A stretch of DNA of 64,000 nt from an uncultured Clostridia bacterium (GCA_934748015.1 CAKVHF010000001.1:186001-250000), one strand, 5' to 3'; counted from the first letter of the stretch, positions 1-9,025 are shown. The notes: generated by a model from the sequence alone, not told the origin. Translations and numbers: made by a program.

Positions 1-142
1 ATGCTGCAATCATTACACCACCAGCAAAACCATTCAATGCCTTTTGTATTCTTTCTCCAAGTGTACTTTTCATAAAGAATACACATGCAGAACCTAAGGT
101 TGTGCCTAGAAACGGAAACAATAATCCATAAAATATTTCCAT
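1..142 (-). CDS. ZIP family metal (zinc) transporter, N-terminal fragment
   Basis: Only the first 47 codons lie in the window; the gene continues past the left edge. The translation starts MEIFYGLLFPFLGTTLGSAC and runs to GFAGGVMIAA, which matches the first and second membrane helices of ZupT/ZIP divalent-metal importers of Firmicutes (the PFLGTTLG and GFAGGVMIAAS signatures are family features). The start is fixed by a strong Shine-Dalgarno, AAGGAGG, a few bases upstream on the minus strand. A promoter-like pair sits upstream at 228-257. Substrate (Zn, Fe or Mn) cannot be decided from this fragment. Confidence 0.8.
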   Translation of the reverse strand, partial: MEIFYGLLFPFLGTTLGSACVFFMKSTLGERIQKALNGFAGGVMIAA

Positions 143-227
143 TTTTCCTCCTTTATTAGTTTATCTATTTGGCAAATATACTTGTTTAAATAATTCAATA
201 AATGTTTAAACTTATATATTCATAATT

Positions 228-257
228 ATTTTATGCTTAGTGGGTGTGTGTTGTCAA
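228..257 (-). promoter_or_regulatory. sigma-A-type promoter for the ZIP transporter
   Basis: On the minus strand a TTGACA -35 box (252-257) and a TAAAAT -10 box (228-233) are separated by 18 bp and point to the ZIP start codon at 142. Confidence 0.5.
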
Positions 258-401
258 ACAATGAAAAAGGATTTTTTATATTTGAAATAAGTTTGCAAAA
301 CCTGCATTAATATGGCGGACACGGGTTGGCAAGCGAGTGCTTGCTTGTGCTAAATTTTTTAGCACAAAGACTCCCGTCAATTAAATAATATTGCTTATTG
401 T

Positions 402-432
402 AAAAAAAAGGTCTTCCATTCGGAAAACCTTT
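402..432 (-). terminator. Intrinsic terminator of ssrA
   Basis: Read on the minus strand, AAGGTTTTCC and GGAAGACCTT form a hairpin with a 4-base loop, followed by a run of eight T. It lies just downstream of the tmRNA 3' end. Confidence 0.8.
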
Positions 433-441
433 TATTTTGCA

Positions 442-815
442 TGGTGGAGATGACGGGAGTCGAACCCGTGTCCAAAATAGCGACCAGTTCTTTTCTACAA
501 GTTTAGTCGTCATAATTGTTTCGCCAAAAACTCTATGACAACTAAGAGTAAAATTTGGCTAGTTTGCTAAGTTTTCCCTAATCGGCAACGCAAAACCGAT
601 TGCCAATAGGTATCTCGCTAATAATTATGCCTTACAATAGCCCACGAGAAAGGCTAAAATAAGACACTAGGTTGGCGTAAATTAACTTACGCAGCAACAG
701 CTAGAGCAGTTCTATTATCTGCAATTAAATTTAGTTGTCGTTTTTTTAGGTAGAGCGACATACTACCACTTGCTTAGTAACCCATCTTACTAATTGTCGA
801 AACCATTTCATCCCC
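442..815 (-). ncRNA. ssrA: tmRNA (10Sa RNA)
   Basis: The tRNA-like ends are clear: 5' GGGGAUG (from 815 downward) pairs with CAUCUCC next to the encoded CCA at 442-444, and the T-arm GGGTTCGACTCCC is present. In the middle is a tag reading frame ending GCA GAT AAT AGA ACT GCT CTA GCT GTT GCT GCG TAA, giving a likely degradation tag ADNRTALAVAA; the resume codon is inferred to be GCA from the typical tag form. The RNA rescues stalled ribosomes with SmpB. Its 5' end lies about 8 bases after the smpB stop codon, so it is either processed from a smpB-ssrA transcript or started from a promoter inside smpB. Length is about 374 nt, normal for the family. Confidence 0.93.
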
Positions 816-823
816 ATGTTTCG

Positions 824-1273
824 TTATTTGTACGACTTCAGTGTGCGATCTGTTTCACGCTTGATATCACGTTCTTTCAATGTTTCTTTTTTGTCAAAAG
901 TATGTTTGCCTTTGCATAGTCCTAGCTCAATTTTAACATTTTTACCTTGAAAATAAACCTTTAGCGGAACGATTGTATAGCCTTTTTCTTTGACCTTTGA
1001 TAATAGTTTAGCAATTTCTTTTTTGTGCAAAAGAAGTTTTCGGTCACGCTTTTCGTCTATATGTGTACTTGTTGCTAGATCAAATTTCTTAACAAACATA
1101 TTCTTAACAAACACTTCTAAGTTGCTAGAAATATACACAAATGACTCGTCTAAACTAACCGAGCCCGCACGGATCGATTTTACCTCAGCACCCAATAGCG
1201 AAATTCCAGCCTCGATGGTGCTTTCTACAAAATAATTAAAATGTGCCTTTTTGTTATTTACAATTATCTTCAT
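824..1273 (-). CDS. smpB: SsrA-binding protein SmpB
   Basis: A 149-residue protein of normal family length. It has the OB-fold core of SmpB (N-terminal NNKKAHFNYFVESTIEAGI, then LLGAEVKSIRAGSVSLDESF, the LLLHKKEI segment and LKVYFQGKNVKIELGLCKGKH), and a basic C-terminal tail ending KRETDRTLKSYK that in the family enters the mRNA channel of the stalled ribosome. SmpB binds the tRNA-like domain of tmRNA and is essential for trans-translation. The gene lies directly upstream of ssrA on the same strand, a common arrangement. The Shine-Dalgarno is weak. Confidence 0.95.
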   Translation of the reverse strand: MKIIVNNKKAHFNYFVESTIEAGISLLGAEVKSIRAGSVSLDESFVYISSNLEVFVKNMFVKKFDLATSTHIDEKRDRKLLLHKKEIAKLLSKVKEKGYTIVPLKVYFQGKNVKIELGLCKGKHTFDKKETLKERDIKRETDRTLKSYK

Positions 1274-1505
1274 CTTAGCCTAACTTCTTCTTTTGCATAA
1301 TTTTAATTATCGCAAAACCTTGTCGCTTGTCTGACGATTGCTATGCTTATAAATATTTTTTTTTGTAAGCACTATCCGATCGTCTTTGATAGTATAGATT
1401 AAATATTCCAAAAAATCAATATATTTTAAAATATGTAGCAAAATAAATGTAAAAAAAATGTCAATATGTTAAAATAACTATGTATAACAAAAAGGGGAGA
1501 TGTGT

Positions 1506-2219
1506 ATGTTAAAAGATAAAAAAATATTTATTATCAATATGATAGCATTGGCACTGATTGTTGCAATGGATCTAGTGTATATACTTTGTACCAATGTAAC
1601 TAAGCCAGTTAGTGTGACTATTAAGACAATCACAAGTGCGTTATTTGTAGCTACAGGGGTTGTTAATTATATTTATGCACGCAAGTCTGACTTTGAAGCA
1701 AAGAAATATAGCGAGTTTGCACTATGCATGTTGATAGGACTAGTATTTGCAATGCTGGGTGATGTTGTACTAGAGTTCCAGTTTGAGATAGGTGCAGGAC
1801 TATTTGCGTTGGGTCATGTAATGTTTTTAATTTCATATACTAGACTTAATAAGATCAACTGGAAAGACTTGTTGATAATTTGTGGGATAATAGCTGCTGC
1901 ATTACTGATAATTTTCTTGTATGACGGTTTCAATTTCAGCACATTTGATCTTGTTGTGGTTGTTGTATATGCAGTTATAATTAGTTGCATGCTTGGCAAG
2001 AGTGCTGGCAATTTGTTCGACAAAGAGCAAAGCAATTTAGCAAAATGGCTTATTTTTGTAGGTAGTTTATGTTTCTTTTTGTCAGACTTGTTCTTGCTAT
2101 TTAGGATTTTTGCTCATCTTGGCAGAACATTTAGTATACTTTGCTTGGCGTTCTATTACCCAGCAGAGTGGATGCTTGCAGTATCAGTATTCTATTCATC
2201 ACGTAAGGAGATTAAATAA
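1506..2219 (+). CDS. YhhN family (lysoplasmalogenase-like) membrane protein
   Basis: About 237 residues with roughly seven to eight hydrophobic helices. The pattern of conserved acidic residues inside helices (FAMLGDVVLEF around residue 85 and FFLSDLFLLFRIF around residue 197) matches the YhhN/TMEM86 family, whose animal members hydrolyse the vinyl-ether bond of lysoplasmalogens. An ATG at 1500 overlaps the GGGGAG ribosome-binding site, so the ATG at 1506, 6 nt after it, is the better start. The gene ends 2 nt before the iron alcohol dehydrogenase and is probably co-transcribed with it. Bacterial function is uncertain. Confidence 0.75.
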   Translation: MLKDKKIFIINMIALALIVAMDLVYILCTNVTKPVSVTIKTITSALFVATGVVNYIYARKSDFEAKKYSEFALCMLIGLVFAMLGDVVLEFQFEIGAGLFALGHVMFLISYTRLNKINWKDLLIICGIIAAALLIIFLYDGFNFSTFDLVVVVVYAVIISCMLGKSAGNLFDKEQSNLAKWLIFVGSLCFFLSDLFLLFRIFAHLGRTFSILCLAFYYPAEWMLAVSVFYSSRKEIK

Positions 2220-2221
2220 CT

Positions 2222-3421
2222 ATGAATATTTTTAAGAGATTTTGGTGCAGAACATATCAGACTGCATTTCGTATTATTATGCCATTGATGCCATATCGAG
2301 AACCAGAGATACTACACTCTGTGGTGGATATCAAGTCGGTTCTTAAAGATAAGGGTATAACCAATGTGTTGCTAGTAACAGATAATGGTGTTAGAGGCTT
2401 GGGACTAACCAAAGAGTTGGAAGATGATCTAGCGAATAACAAATATAACCTAACAGTCTATGACAAAGTAGTTCCCAACCCAACAATTGCTTGTATCGAA
2501 GAGGGGGTAAAACTATATCACGAGAACAATTGCAATGCAATAATTGCATTTGGCGGTGGCTCGGTTATGGATTGTGCCAAAGTAATTGGTGCAAGGGTTG
2601 TAAAGCCAAAACAATCGGTTAAAAAGATGAAAGGATTGCTTAAAATAGGTAAAAAATTGCCACTTCTATTTGCTGTCCCAACAACTGCAGGAACGGGTAG
2701 CGAGGTGACTGTAGCTGCAGTTATAACCGATGAGGAGACGCATTTCAAGTATCCTATCAATGACTTCAATCTTATTCCTAGATATGCTGTCCTTGATTAC
2801 AAAACAACTATTGGCTTGCCACCACACCTTACTTCTTCTACAGGACTAGATGCTTTAACACATTCGGTTGAGGCATATATTGGGCAGAGTTCCACTAAGT
2901 ACACCAGAGCAAAAGCGGAAGAAAGTATTAAGTTAATCAAAGAAAACTTGTACACAGCATATTCTGACGGCAAAAACAAAGAGGCTAGAGCAAATATGCT
3001 ACACGCATCTTATCTGGCAGGCATCGCTTTTACAAGGTCGTATGTGGGCTATGTCCATGCTGTAGCTCACTCTCTTGGTGGTGCATATCGTGTTCCTCAT
3101 GGACTAGCCAATGCAATTATTTTACCATATTTTTTGGACAAGTACGAGCCAAAAATTTATAAAAAATTGGCTAAATTAGCCCGTATTATTGGACTAACAG
3201 ACACACAAGATAACCATGAGGGTAGCAAAATATTTATCCAGTGGGTCAAGGACTTGTGTGCAAGCATGGATATCCCTACTAAGGTTAAGGAATTGAAGGA
3301 AGAAGACATCCCAAGACTAGCAAAAATAGCGGACAAAGAGGGTAACCCGTTGTACCCAGTGCCAATGCTTATGAATGCCAAGGAATTGGAAGAAATGTAC
3401 AGAATGTTATTGGTTAAATAG
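2222..3421 (+). CDS. Iron-containing alcohol dehydrogenase
   Basis: A 399-residue group III (Fe-ADH) dehydrogenase. The NAD(P)-binding GGGSVMDCAK motif is near residue 112, followed by TTAGTGSEVT. The metal-binding residues of the family are present: Asp in TGLDALTH (about residue 209), the two His of HAVAHSLGG (about 279-283) and the His of VPHGLANA (about 292). Such enzymes reduce aldehydes or ketones, often at the end of fermentation (ethanol, butanol or propanediol); the exact substrate cannot be told. It follows the YhhN-like gene by 2 nt and is closed by a terminator. Confidence 0.9.
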   Translation: MNIFKRFWCRTYQTAFRIIMPLMPYREPEILHSVVDIKSVLKDKGITNVLLVTDNGVRGLGLTKELEDDLANNKYNLTVYDKVVPNPTIACIEEGVKLYHENNCNAIIAFGGGSVMDCAKVIGARVVKPKQSVKKMKGLLKIGKKLPLLFAVPTTAGTGSEVTVAAVITDEETHFKYPINDFNLIPRYAVLDYKTTIGLPPHLTSSTGLDALTHSVEAYIGQSSTKYTRAKAEESIKLIKENLYTAYSDGKNKEARANMLHASYLAGIAFTRSYVGYVHAVAHSLGGAYRVPHGLANAIILPYFLDKYEPKIYKKLAKLARIIGLTDTQDNHEGSKIFIQWVKDLCASMDIPTKVKELKEEDIPRLAKIADKEGNPLYPVPMLMNAKELEEMYRMLLVK

Positions 3422-3429
3422 ATATTATG

Positions 3430-3497
3430 ATAACACTTGCCGATACTATTGTTAGAAATATATTTAACAGCAGTTAAGCAAGTGTTATTTTTTTGCT
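3430..3497 (+). terminator. Intrinsic terminator after the Fe-ADH gene
   Basis: ATAACACTTGC pairs with GCAAGTGTTAT across a long loop and is followed by a run of T. Confidence 0.65.
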
Positions 3498-3620
3498 ATT
3501 TTTTTATCAATTGCTAAAATTGTTTTGAAAAAGCAAAATTTTGTGATAAAAATATATAGACTTGAGTATTATTTATATTTAATAAATAATAAAGTTTCAA
3601 AAATTAAAAGGAATACAACT

Positions 3621-5021
3621 ATGACTAAAAGCAAAAAAATGTTGGCTACGATAATAGTCTTGGTGATTATGTTTGTGTCGGTTACCGGTGCATTAGTAGC
3701 GGTATTGGTGGCCAACACCCAGAGTGCTAAGTCTAATGTGCATGTTAAATATACAAGTACTGATGTTAATGTGAGGGTTGAGGCAAAATATTATGTTGGA
3801 ACAACTGGAACAGACTTGATGAACGGAACGTCAACCTATATAGATCTTGGTCCAACTTCGGAGATTGGATCACTTAATCAAGTTGCTAATGAGGTCTTGC
3901 TAGACAAGAACAATGATAAGATAATCTATGAGTATAAGTTCACTAACTTGTCGGACAAAATCCCTGCAACAATTCGCCAAACAGTAAACGCAGATAATAC
4001 ACTAATGATCCCAACAGATACATATAACAATGTGGGTATTACCTACACATCATCTTCTACATCTCTAGGATCTGAAGCAACAAGCGATATGACAACACTA
4101 AATGCACAAGGACTTCCAATCAACACAACAAGATATGTGTATGTGATTGTTAGCATAACTGATTTACTTAAGAATGTAGCATTCAATGGTGATTTTGGCT
4201 GGACTCTAGAGAAGGGTGAAGCTATAACAACCAATGCATCAAGCGGAAGCCAATCAATTGTTGTAGATACCACAGATGAGAAATTGTACAACAAGTCCGC
4301 TATGGAAAATCTACAGTTGGTAGTTGGTGTAGAAAATACCGAGCCTGAGTATCCTGTAATTGAAGGCAAGTGTTTTGTGGGATGGTATACGGATTCTAAT
4401 TATGAGACTAAGGTAGAATTTCCTTTTTCACCTTCTGCAAGTGACATTTTATATCCAAAGCATTTAACAGCGACTACAGATGTTGATTATGTTTATAATA
4501 CTAATACAGAAACTTATGCTGCTGGCGGTGACTGGATACAATATTCAGGGTCTAGCACTACTATTGTAATTGCAGATATATATGATGACGGTCAAAATGG
4601 CAAAGCATTGGTAACTGGGATGATGTGTGGATATGGTATGGCATATTTTAAAAATGACTTAGAAAACATTTATTTACCTTATTCACTTACAGATTTGGGA
4701 GATTACACATTTTATGGATGTACAAACTTGACCAACATAAACATACCACACAATGTTAAGAGAATAGGAACAAGTGCTTTTAATAGTTCTGGAATAACTA
4801 GTATCGTTATTGGTGCTCAGTTGAAAAGAATTTCACATTTGGCATTTGCTGGTTGTGATAATTTACAAAGTGTAACATTTGAGGTTTGCTTTGGTTGGAC
4901 TGTAACTGATAAAGAAAATAGTACTACAGGTGATGCTGTAACTATTTCCGCCACCGATTTCGCCGCCAATGCTACATTGCTAAAAACCACACATGTAAGC
5001 AAATATTGGAATAGGGCGTAA
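3621..5021 (+). CDS. Surface protein: membrane anchor, family N-domain, InlB-type repeat, LRR_5 repeats (paralogue 1)
   Basis: The reading frame is open from 3525, but all paralogues start MTKxxKMLA, and an AAAAGGAAT site precedes the ATG at 3621, giving 466 residues. Order: basic N-terminus and one hydrophobic segment (residues about 9-32, signal or anchor); a beta-rich domain starting VHVKYTSTDVNVRVEAKYYVG shared with the genes at 17179, 37997 and 49976; a Listeria-Bacteroides (InlB B-type) repeat around KCFVGWYTDS; about three BspA-type leucine-rich repeats (FYGCTNLTNINIPHNVKRIG, AFNSSGITSIVIGAQL, AFAGCDNLQSVTF); and a terminal KTTHVSKYWNRA. Such repeats occur in secreted adhesins. Function is unknown. 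The gene stands alone between two terminators. Confidence 0.75.
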   Translation: MTKSKKMLATIIVLVIMFVSVTGALVAVLVANTQSAKSNVHVKYTSTDVNVRVEAKYYVGTTGTDLMNGTSTYIDLGPTSEIGSLNQVANEVLLDKNNDKIIYEYKFTNLSDKIPATIRQTVNADNTLMIPTDTYNNVGITYTSSSTSLGSEATSDMTTLNAQGLPINTTRYVYVIVSITDLLKNVAFNGDFGWTLEKGEAITTNASSGSQSIVVDTTDEKLYNKSAMENLQLVVGVENTEPEYPVIEGKCFVGWYTDSNYETKVEFPFSPSASDILYPKHLTATTDVDYVYNTNTETYAAGGDWIQYSGSSTTIVIADIYDDGQNGKALVTGMMCGYGMAYFKNDLENIYLPYSLTDLGDYTFYGCTNLTNINIPHNVKRIGTSAFNSSGITSIVIGAQLKRISHLAFAGCDNLQSVTFEVCFGWTVTDKENSTTGDAVTISATDFAANATLLKTTHVSKYWNRA

Positions 5022-5049
5022 TTAGTATAAACATAATTTTAACAAATCT

Positions 5050-5096
5050 AAATTGCAAAGTTAAGATAGCAAAAAGTCTTGCTTTGCAATTTTTTA
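5050..5096 (+). terminator. Intrinsic terminator after paralogue 1
   Basis: AAATTGCAAAG pairs with CTTTGCAATTT, followed by T-rich sequence. Confidence 0.75.
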
Positions 5097-5324
5097 TTGT
5101 GCAAAAATAAATAAATTAAGCCATTATCTTGCTTTTAGTTGACTTACAACAAATTGAGGTATTTTTTCCCATTATACTTTTCTCGCCTTACACCGACCCC
5201 CGTAATTATATATATAAATATAGTATTATATTAATAATAACATTAATATATTTGCGTGCTCTTTGTGTGAAAAACAAGTGCGAAAAAAATTTTTAAAAAA
5301 TTATAAAAAATTGTCATAAATCTG

Positions 5325-5353
5325 TTGACAATGGGATATAATACGCATATAAT
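5325..5353 (+). promoter_or_regulatory. Consensus sigma-A promoter of the heat-shock operon
   Basis: A perfect TTGACA (5325-5330), 17-bp spacer and perfect TATAAT (5348-5353). The CIRCE operator starts 4 bp downstream, so HrcA would block transcription initiation. Confidence 0.9.
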
Positions 5354-5357
5354 CTTA

Positions 5358-5384
5358 TTAGCACTTAATGAAAGAGAGTGCTAA
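5358..5384 (+). promoter_or_regulatory. CIRCE operator (HrcA binding site)
   Basis: TTAGCACTT, a 9-bp spacer and GAGTGCTAA, one mismatch from the consensus TTAGCACTC-N9-GAGTGCTAA. A third half-site, GAGTGCTAA, lies at 5400-5408, directly before the hrcA ribosome-binding site. This predicts autoregulation of hrcA and HrcA control of grpE-dnaK-dnaJ. Confidence 0.95.
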
Positions 5385-5419
5385 CAATTAAAAACTAAGA
5401 GTGCTAAAAGGTGTATTAA

Positions 5420-6493
5420 GTGAAAGAAAAAAATGTAACAGAAGTTAAGTTGAATGAACGAAAAAGTCAGATACTACTTAATGCTGTCGAGAATTACATA
5501 GAGAATGCATCGCCTATAACAAGTGAGCGTGTGCAGACCAACATATTGTCGACACTATCCAGTGCGACATTGCGTAACGAACTAAATATGTTGGAGGAGA
5601 TGGGATACTTAAGGCAGTTGTACACTAGTGGTGGTAGAGTTCCTACAACCAAAGCGTATAGATATTATGTAGATACAGTTCTTAGCAACGATGCCCTTAA
5701 TGTAGAGAATATAGCCAAAGTTGAGGAAAAGTTTAAAAAAAGGACATCTAACCTGAAAGATATGTTGGATGGCTTGGCTGAAAGGGTGAGCGAGATACTA
5801 GAATATCCTACATTTGTTAATCTTACTAGTTACAAGACATTGACCATAGAGGCTGTCAATGTTATCCCAATTATTACTGGTGAGGCACTGATGTTGATCA
5901 AGACCAATGCGGGTATTATCAATAACACAGTCCCACTGAAAGACAATGTGACAGAAGATAATTGCAAGGATGCAAGCAAGTTTCTGACAATACACTTGGC
6001 TAACAAAAAGATCAATGATGTAATAGAGCATTACAAAGATTATTCGGCATTGTTCCGAAAAGAATTGGATTATTTCCAAGATCTATTCTTCAATCTTACT
6101 TTGGTGTTGAAAGATTTTGCCGCTAACAAGACAAGTTTCAAGCGAGGCAATACCACCAAGTTGTTAGACAGCCCAGAGTGCAGAGATATTGACTCTGCTA
6201 AGAAGTTCTTAAGTGTTATTGAGAACAAAGACGAGATAGTCAAGATTATGGATAATCTAGACGATGCCAATTCCAGCGAAGTTGTGTTCTCCATAGGTGA
6301 TGAGAACAATAGCGAAGAATTGAATGAGTATAGCATAATCAAGGCTAATTATAGTTTGTCTGACGGTATTGTGGCAAGCATTGGTGTGGTAGGTCCGGAG
6401 CGTATGGATTATGCCAAGATTGCATCGGTGTTGAAATACATTACTGACGAGATAAACGAGGATAATAAGAAAGGAGATGAAACAAACAAATAG
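5420..6493 (+). CDS. hrcA: Heat-inducible transcription repressor HrcA
   Basis: 357 residues from a GTG start, preceded by AGGTG at a 6-nt spacing. The N-terminus (LNERKSQILLNAVENYIENASPITSERV, then SSATLRNELNMLEEMGYLRQLYTSGGRVPTTKAYRYYVD) is the HrcA winged-helix DNA-binding domain; the rest is the GAF-like dimerisation domain, ending with the family signature GIVASIGVVGPERMDYAK. HrcA represses class I heat-shock genes by binding CIRCE and needs GroEL for folding. It is the first gene of the operon hrcA-grpE-dnaK-dnaJ, with a CIRCE element at its own promoter. Confidence 0.96.
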   Translation: MKEKNVTEVKLNERKSQILLNAVENYIENASPITSERVQTNILSTLSSATLRNELNMLEEMGYLRQLYTSGGRVPTTKAYRYYVDTVLSNDALNVENIAKVEEKFKKRTSNLKDMLDGLAERVSEILEYPTFVNLTSYKTLTIEAVNVIPIITGEALMLIKTNAGIINNTVPLKDNVTEDNCKDASKFLTIHLANKKINDVIEHYKDYSALFRKELDYFQDLFFNLTLVLKDFAANKTSFKRGNTTKLLDSPECRDIDSAKKFLSVIENKDEIVKIMDNLDDANSSEVVFSIGDENNSEELNEYSIIKANYSLSDGIVASIGVVGPERMDYAKIASVLKYITDEINEDNKKGDETNK

Positions 6494-6495
6494 CT

Positions 6496-7056
6496 ATGGA
6501 AGATAACAAACATAACGAAAAACATCACGAGCATCACAAACATCATGACAATCATGAACACAAGGAAGAGATCAAAGAAAAAGATCAATGCTGTTGCGGT
6601 GAAGCTTGCGAGTGCAAATCTAGCGATAACATCTCTGATAAGGCTACCGAATATCTAGAGTTAGCCCAAAGGATCAAAGCGGAATTTGATAATTACAAGA
6701 AGCGTAACGCAGAGATCACAACCACCAGTTACAATAATGGTATCGCAACTGCGGTGACTAAGATTTTGCCTTGTATTGATAGTTTCAATCAAGCCAAGAG
6801 CAATATATCCGATCCAGCGGTGCTTAGTGGTGTAGAATTGATATATAACCAACTCATTAAGGGTCTAAGCGAACTTAATGTAGTTAAGATTGATTGCTTA
6901 GGCAAGTTGTTCGATCCCAACTTGCACAATGCAGTACTAGTAGGTAGAGATGATGCTTACCCAGAGGACACAGTTCTAGAGGAGTATCAAGCGGGCTTTA
7001 CCTTAAATGGTAAGGTTATCCGACCTAGTACCGTCAAAGTAAATAAATTAGGATAG
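6496..7056 (+). CDS. grpE: Nucleotide exchange factor GrpE with His/Cys-rich N-terminal extension
   Basis: 186 residues, 2 nt after hrcA. Residues about 50-186 hold the GrpE coiled-coil and beta-wing (YLELAQRIKAEFDNYKKRNAE, LPCIDSFNQAKS, FDPNLHNAV, EYQAGFTLNGKVIRPSTVKV). GrpE releases ADP from DnaK. Unusual: residues 6-22 contain nine histidines (HHEHHKHHDNHEH), and residues 32-40 hold five cysteines (CCCGEACEC). Normal GrpE N-termini are acidic and disordered, so a metal-binding or redox-sensing role is possible but unproven. Confidence 0.95.
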   Translation: MEDNKHNEKHHEHHKHHDNHEHKEEIKEKDQCCCGEACECKSSDNISDKATEYLELAQRIKAEFDNYKKRNAEITTTSYNNGIATAVTKILPCIDSFNQAKSNISDPAVLSGVELIYNQLIKGLSELNVVKIDCLGKLFDPNLHNAVLVGRDDAYPEDTVLEEYQAGFTLNGKVIRPSTVKVNKLG

Positions 7057-7103
7057 AAAATATAATACATTAAACAAATAATTAAAATAAGGAGATAATA
7101 ATT

Positions 7104-8930
7104 ATGAGTAAAATAATAGGTATAGATTTAGGTACAACTAATAGTTGTGTCGCAGTAATGGAAGGTGGAGATCCAGTTGTAATCCCTAATGCAGAGGGAG
7201 ATAGAACAACACCTAGTGTTGTCGGCTTTAACAAAGATGGTGAGAGATTAGTAGGTAAGGTTGCTAAGCGTCAAGCAGTTGCCAATCCAGATCGTACAGT
7301 TATATCCATTAAGAGGGACATGGGTTCTTCTAAGAAGGTAACTATCGATGGTAAGTCATACACTCCACAAGAGATTTCAGCAATGATCCTTACTAAATTG
7401 AAGAACGATGCAGAAGCATATCTTGGTGAGAAGGTAACTCAAGCAGTTATTACTGTTCCAGCTTACTTCTCTGATAGCCAAAGACAGGCAACTAAAGATG
7501 CTGGTAAGATCGCAGGACTAGAAGTATTGCGTATTATCAACGAGCCTACCGCTGCTTCTCTAGCGTATGGTCTAGATAAGGGCGAGAATAAGAACCAAAA
7601 GATCCTAGTATATGACCTAGGTGGTGGTACATTCGATGTATCAATCCTTGAGATTGGTGATGGTGTATTTGAGGTTCTTGCTACTGCAGGTGATAACATG
7701 CTAGGTGGTGATGATTTCGATAACGAGATCATGAAGCTATTGATCGAAGAATTTAAGAAGACTAACGGAATTGATTTGTCAGGCGATAAGCTTGCTATGC
7801 AAAGATTGAAAGAAGCCGCAGAAAAAGCTAAAATTGACCTATCTGCTACAACCAAGACTACAATCAACTTGCCATTTATTACAGCAGATGCTACTGGTCC
7901 AAAGCACTTGGAATATGATCTAACTAGAGCAAAATTTGATGATATGACATCATATCTAGTAGACAAGACTATTAAGAAGATGCAGACTGCATTGAAAGAT
8001 GCCAAATTGACATATTCTGATATCAACAAAGTATTACTAGTAGGTGGATCTACTCGTATCCCAGCTGTTGTTACCGCTGTTAAGAAAGAAACTGGCAAAG
8101 AGCCATTTAAAGGTATTAACCCAGATGAATGTGTTGCTCTTGGTGCTGCTATCCAAGGCGGTGTACTAGCAGGCGATGTTAAGGATGTATTGCTACTAGA
8201 TGTAACTCCACTATCTCTAGGTATTGAGACTTTGGGCGGTGTATTTACTAAGTTGATCGAAAGAAATACAACTATCCCTACTAAGAAGAGCCAAGTATTC
8301 TCTACTGCAGTTGATAACCAACCAGGTGTTGATATCCACGTATTGCAGGGTGAAAGAGAATTTGCCGCTGATAACAAGACATTGGGTAGATTCCAACTTA
8401 ACGATATTCCACCAGCTCCTAGAGGAGTTCCACAAATCGAAGTTACATTTGATATTGATGCCAATGGTATAGTATCTGTTAGTGCTAAAGATCTAGGAAC
8501 TAACAAAGCACAAAGTATTACAATTACTTCTTCTTCTAACCTTAACGAAGCAGAAATTGACAAGGCTGTTAAAGAGGCTGAGGCTCATGCTGAAGAGGAT
8601 AAGAAGCGTAAAGAGTTGGTTCAAGTTCGTAATGATGCCGACAATCTAGTATTTGCTCTAGAGAAGATGATCAGAGACAATGGTGACAAGATCGAAGCTA
8701 GTGACAAAGAGAAATTGGAAAGTGCTATTGCCAAAGCAAAAGAAGACTTCAAGTCTGACGATGTAGAAGTAATTAGAAAGGCTATGGACACATTAAGCAA
8801 AGAGAACGAGCCAATCATCACTAAGTTGTATCAACAAGCAGCTGCTCAGGCTAAGGCTGAGAGCGGTGATAGCAACAAAGAAACTGTTAACCCAGACGAT
8901 GTTGTTGTAGAAGATCCAGAAACTAAATAA
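7104..8930 (+). CDS. dnaK: Chaperone protein DnaK (Hsp70)
   Basis: 608 residues, the normal length for Gram-positive DnaK. The ATPase domain begins IIGIDLGTTNSCVAVMEGG; phosphate-2 DLGGGTFDVSILEI and adenosine-binding LLVGGSTRIPAV are present. The substrate-binding domain follows (linker DVLLLDVTPLSLGIETLGG), then a helical lid, and the C-terminus is acidic. Gram-positive DnaKs lack the roughly 24-residue insertion seen in proteobacteria, as here. RBS AAGGAGATAATAATT precedes the ATG. It folds and protects proteins with DnaJ and GrpE, encoded on either side. Large antisense frames inside it are shadows. Confidence 0.98.
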   Translation: MSKIIGIDLGTTNSCVAVMEGGDPVVIPNAEGDRTTPSVVGFNKDGERLVGKVAKRQAVANPDRTVISIKRDMGSSKKVTIDGKSYTPQEISAMILTKLKNDAEAYLGEKVTQAVITVPAYFSDSQRQATKDAGKIAGLEVLRIINEPTAASLAYGLDKGENKNQKILVYDLGGGTFDVSILEIGDGVFEVLATAGDNMLGGDDFDNEIMKLLIEEFKKTNGIDLSGDKLAMQRLKEAAEKAKIDLSATTKTTINLPFITADATGPKHLEYDLTRAKFDDMTSYLVDKTIKKMQTALKDAKLTYSDINKVLLVGGSTRIPAVVTAVKKETGKEPFKGINPDECVALGAAIQGGVLAGDVKDVLLLDVTPLSLGIETLGGVFTKLIERNTTIPTKKSQVFSTAVDNQPGVDIHVLQGEREFAADNKTLGRFQLNDIPPAPRGVPQIEVTFDIDANGIVSVSAKDLGTNKAQSITITSSSNLNEAEIDKAVKEAEAHAEEDKKRKELVQVRNDADNLVFALEKMIRDNGDKIEASDKEKLESAIAKAKEDFKSDDVEVIRKAMDTLSKENEPIITKLYQQAAAQAKAESGDSNKETVNPDDVVVEDPETK

Positions 8931-8944
8931 TTAACTAAATAGCG

Positions 8945-8994
8945 ACCATGATAAGCATATCTAACATGTATTTGCTAGATATGCTTAATGTGGT
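8945..8994 (+). other. Long hairpin in the dnaK-dnaJ intergenic region
   Basis: AAGCATATCTA (8953-8963) pairs perfectly with TAGATATGCTT (8976-8986), and the stem can extend with ACCA/TGGT at 8945 and 8991. No T-run follows, so it is more likely an mRNA-stabilising or processing hairpin than a terminator; it could lower dnaJ expression relative to dnaK. Confidence 0.5.
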
Positions 8995-9025
8995 TGTATA
9001 CATATATAACAAGGGAAAGTAAAAA

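Noticed and set aside
307..513. 68-codon minus-strand frame overlapping the ssrA 3' end
   Set aside because: It runs through the tRNA-like domain of tmRNA and the terminator; no coding support.
7463..8563. 366-codon open frame on the minus strand inside dnaK
   Set aside because: Shadow frame antisense to a certain dnaK; long antisense frames are usual in dnaK because of its codon use, and no ribosome-binding site is seen.
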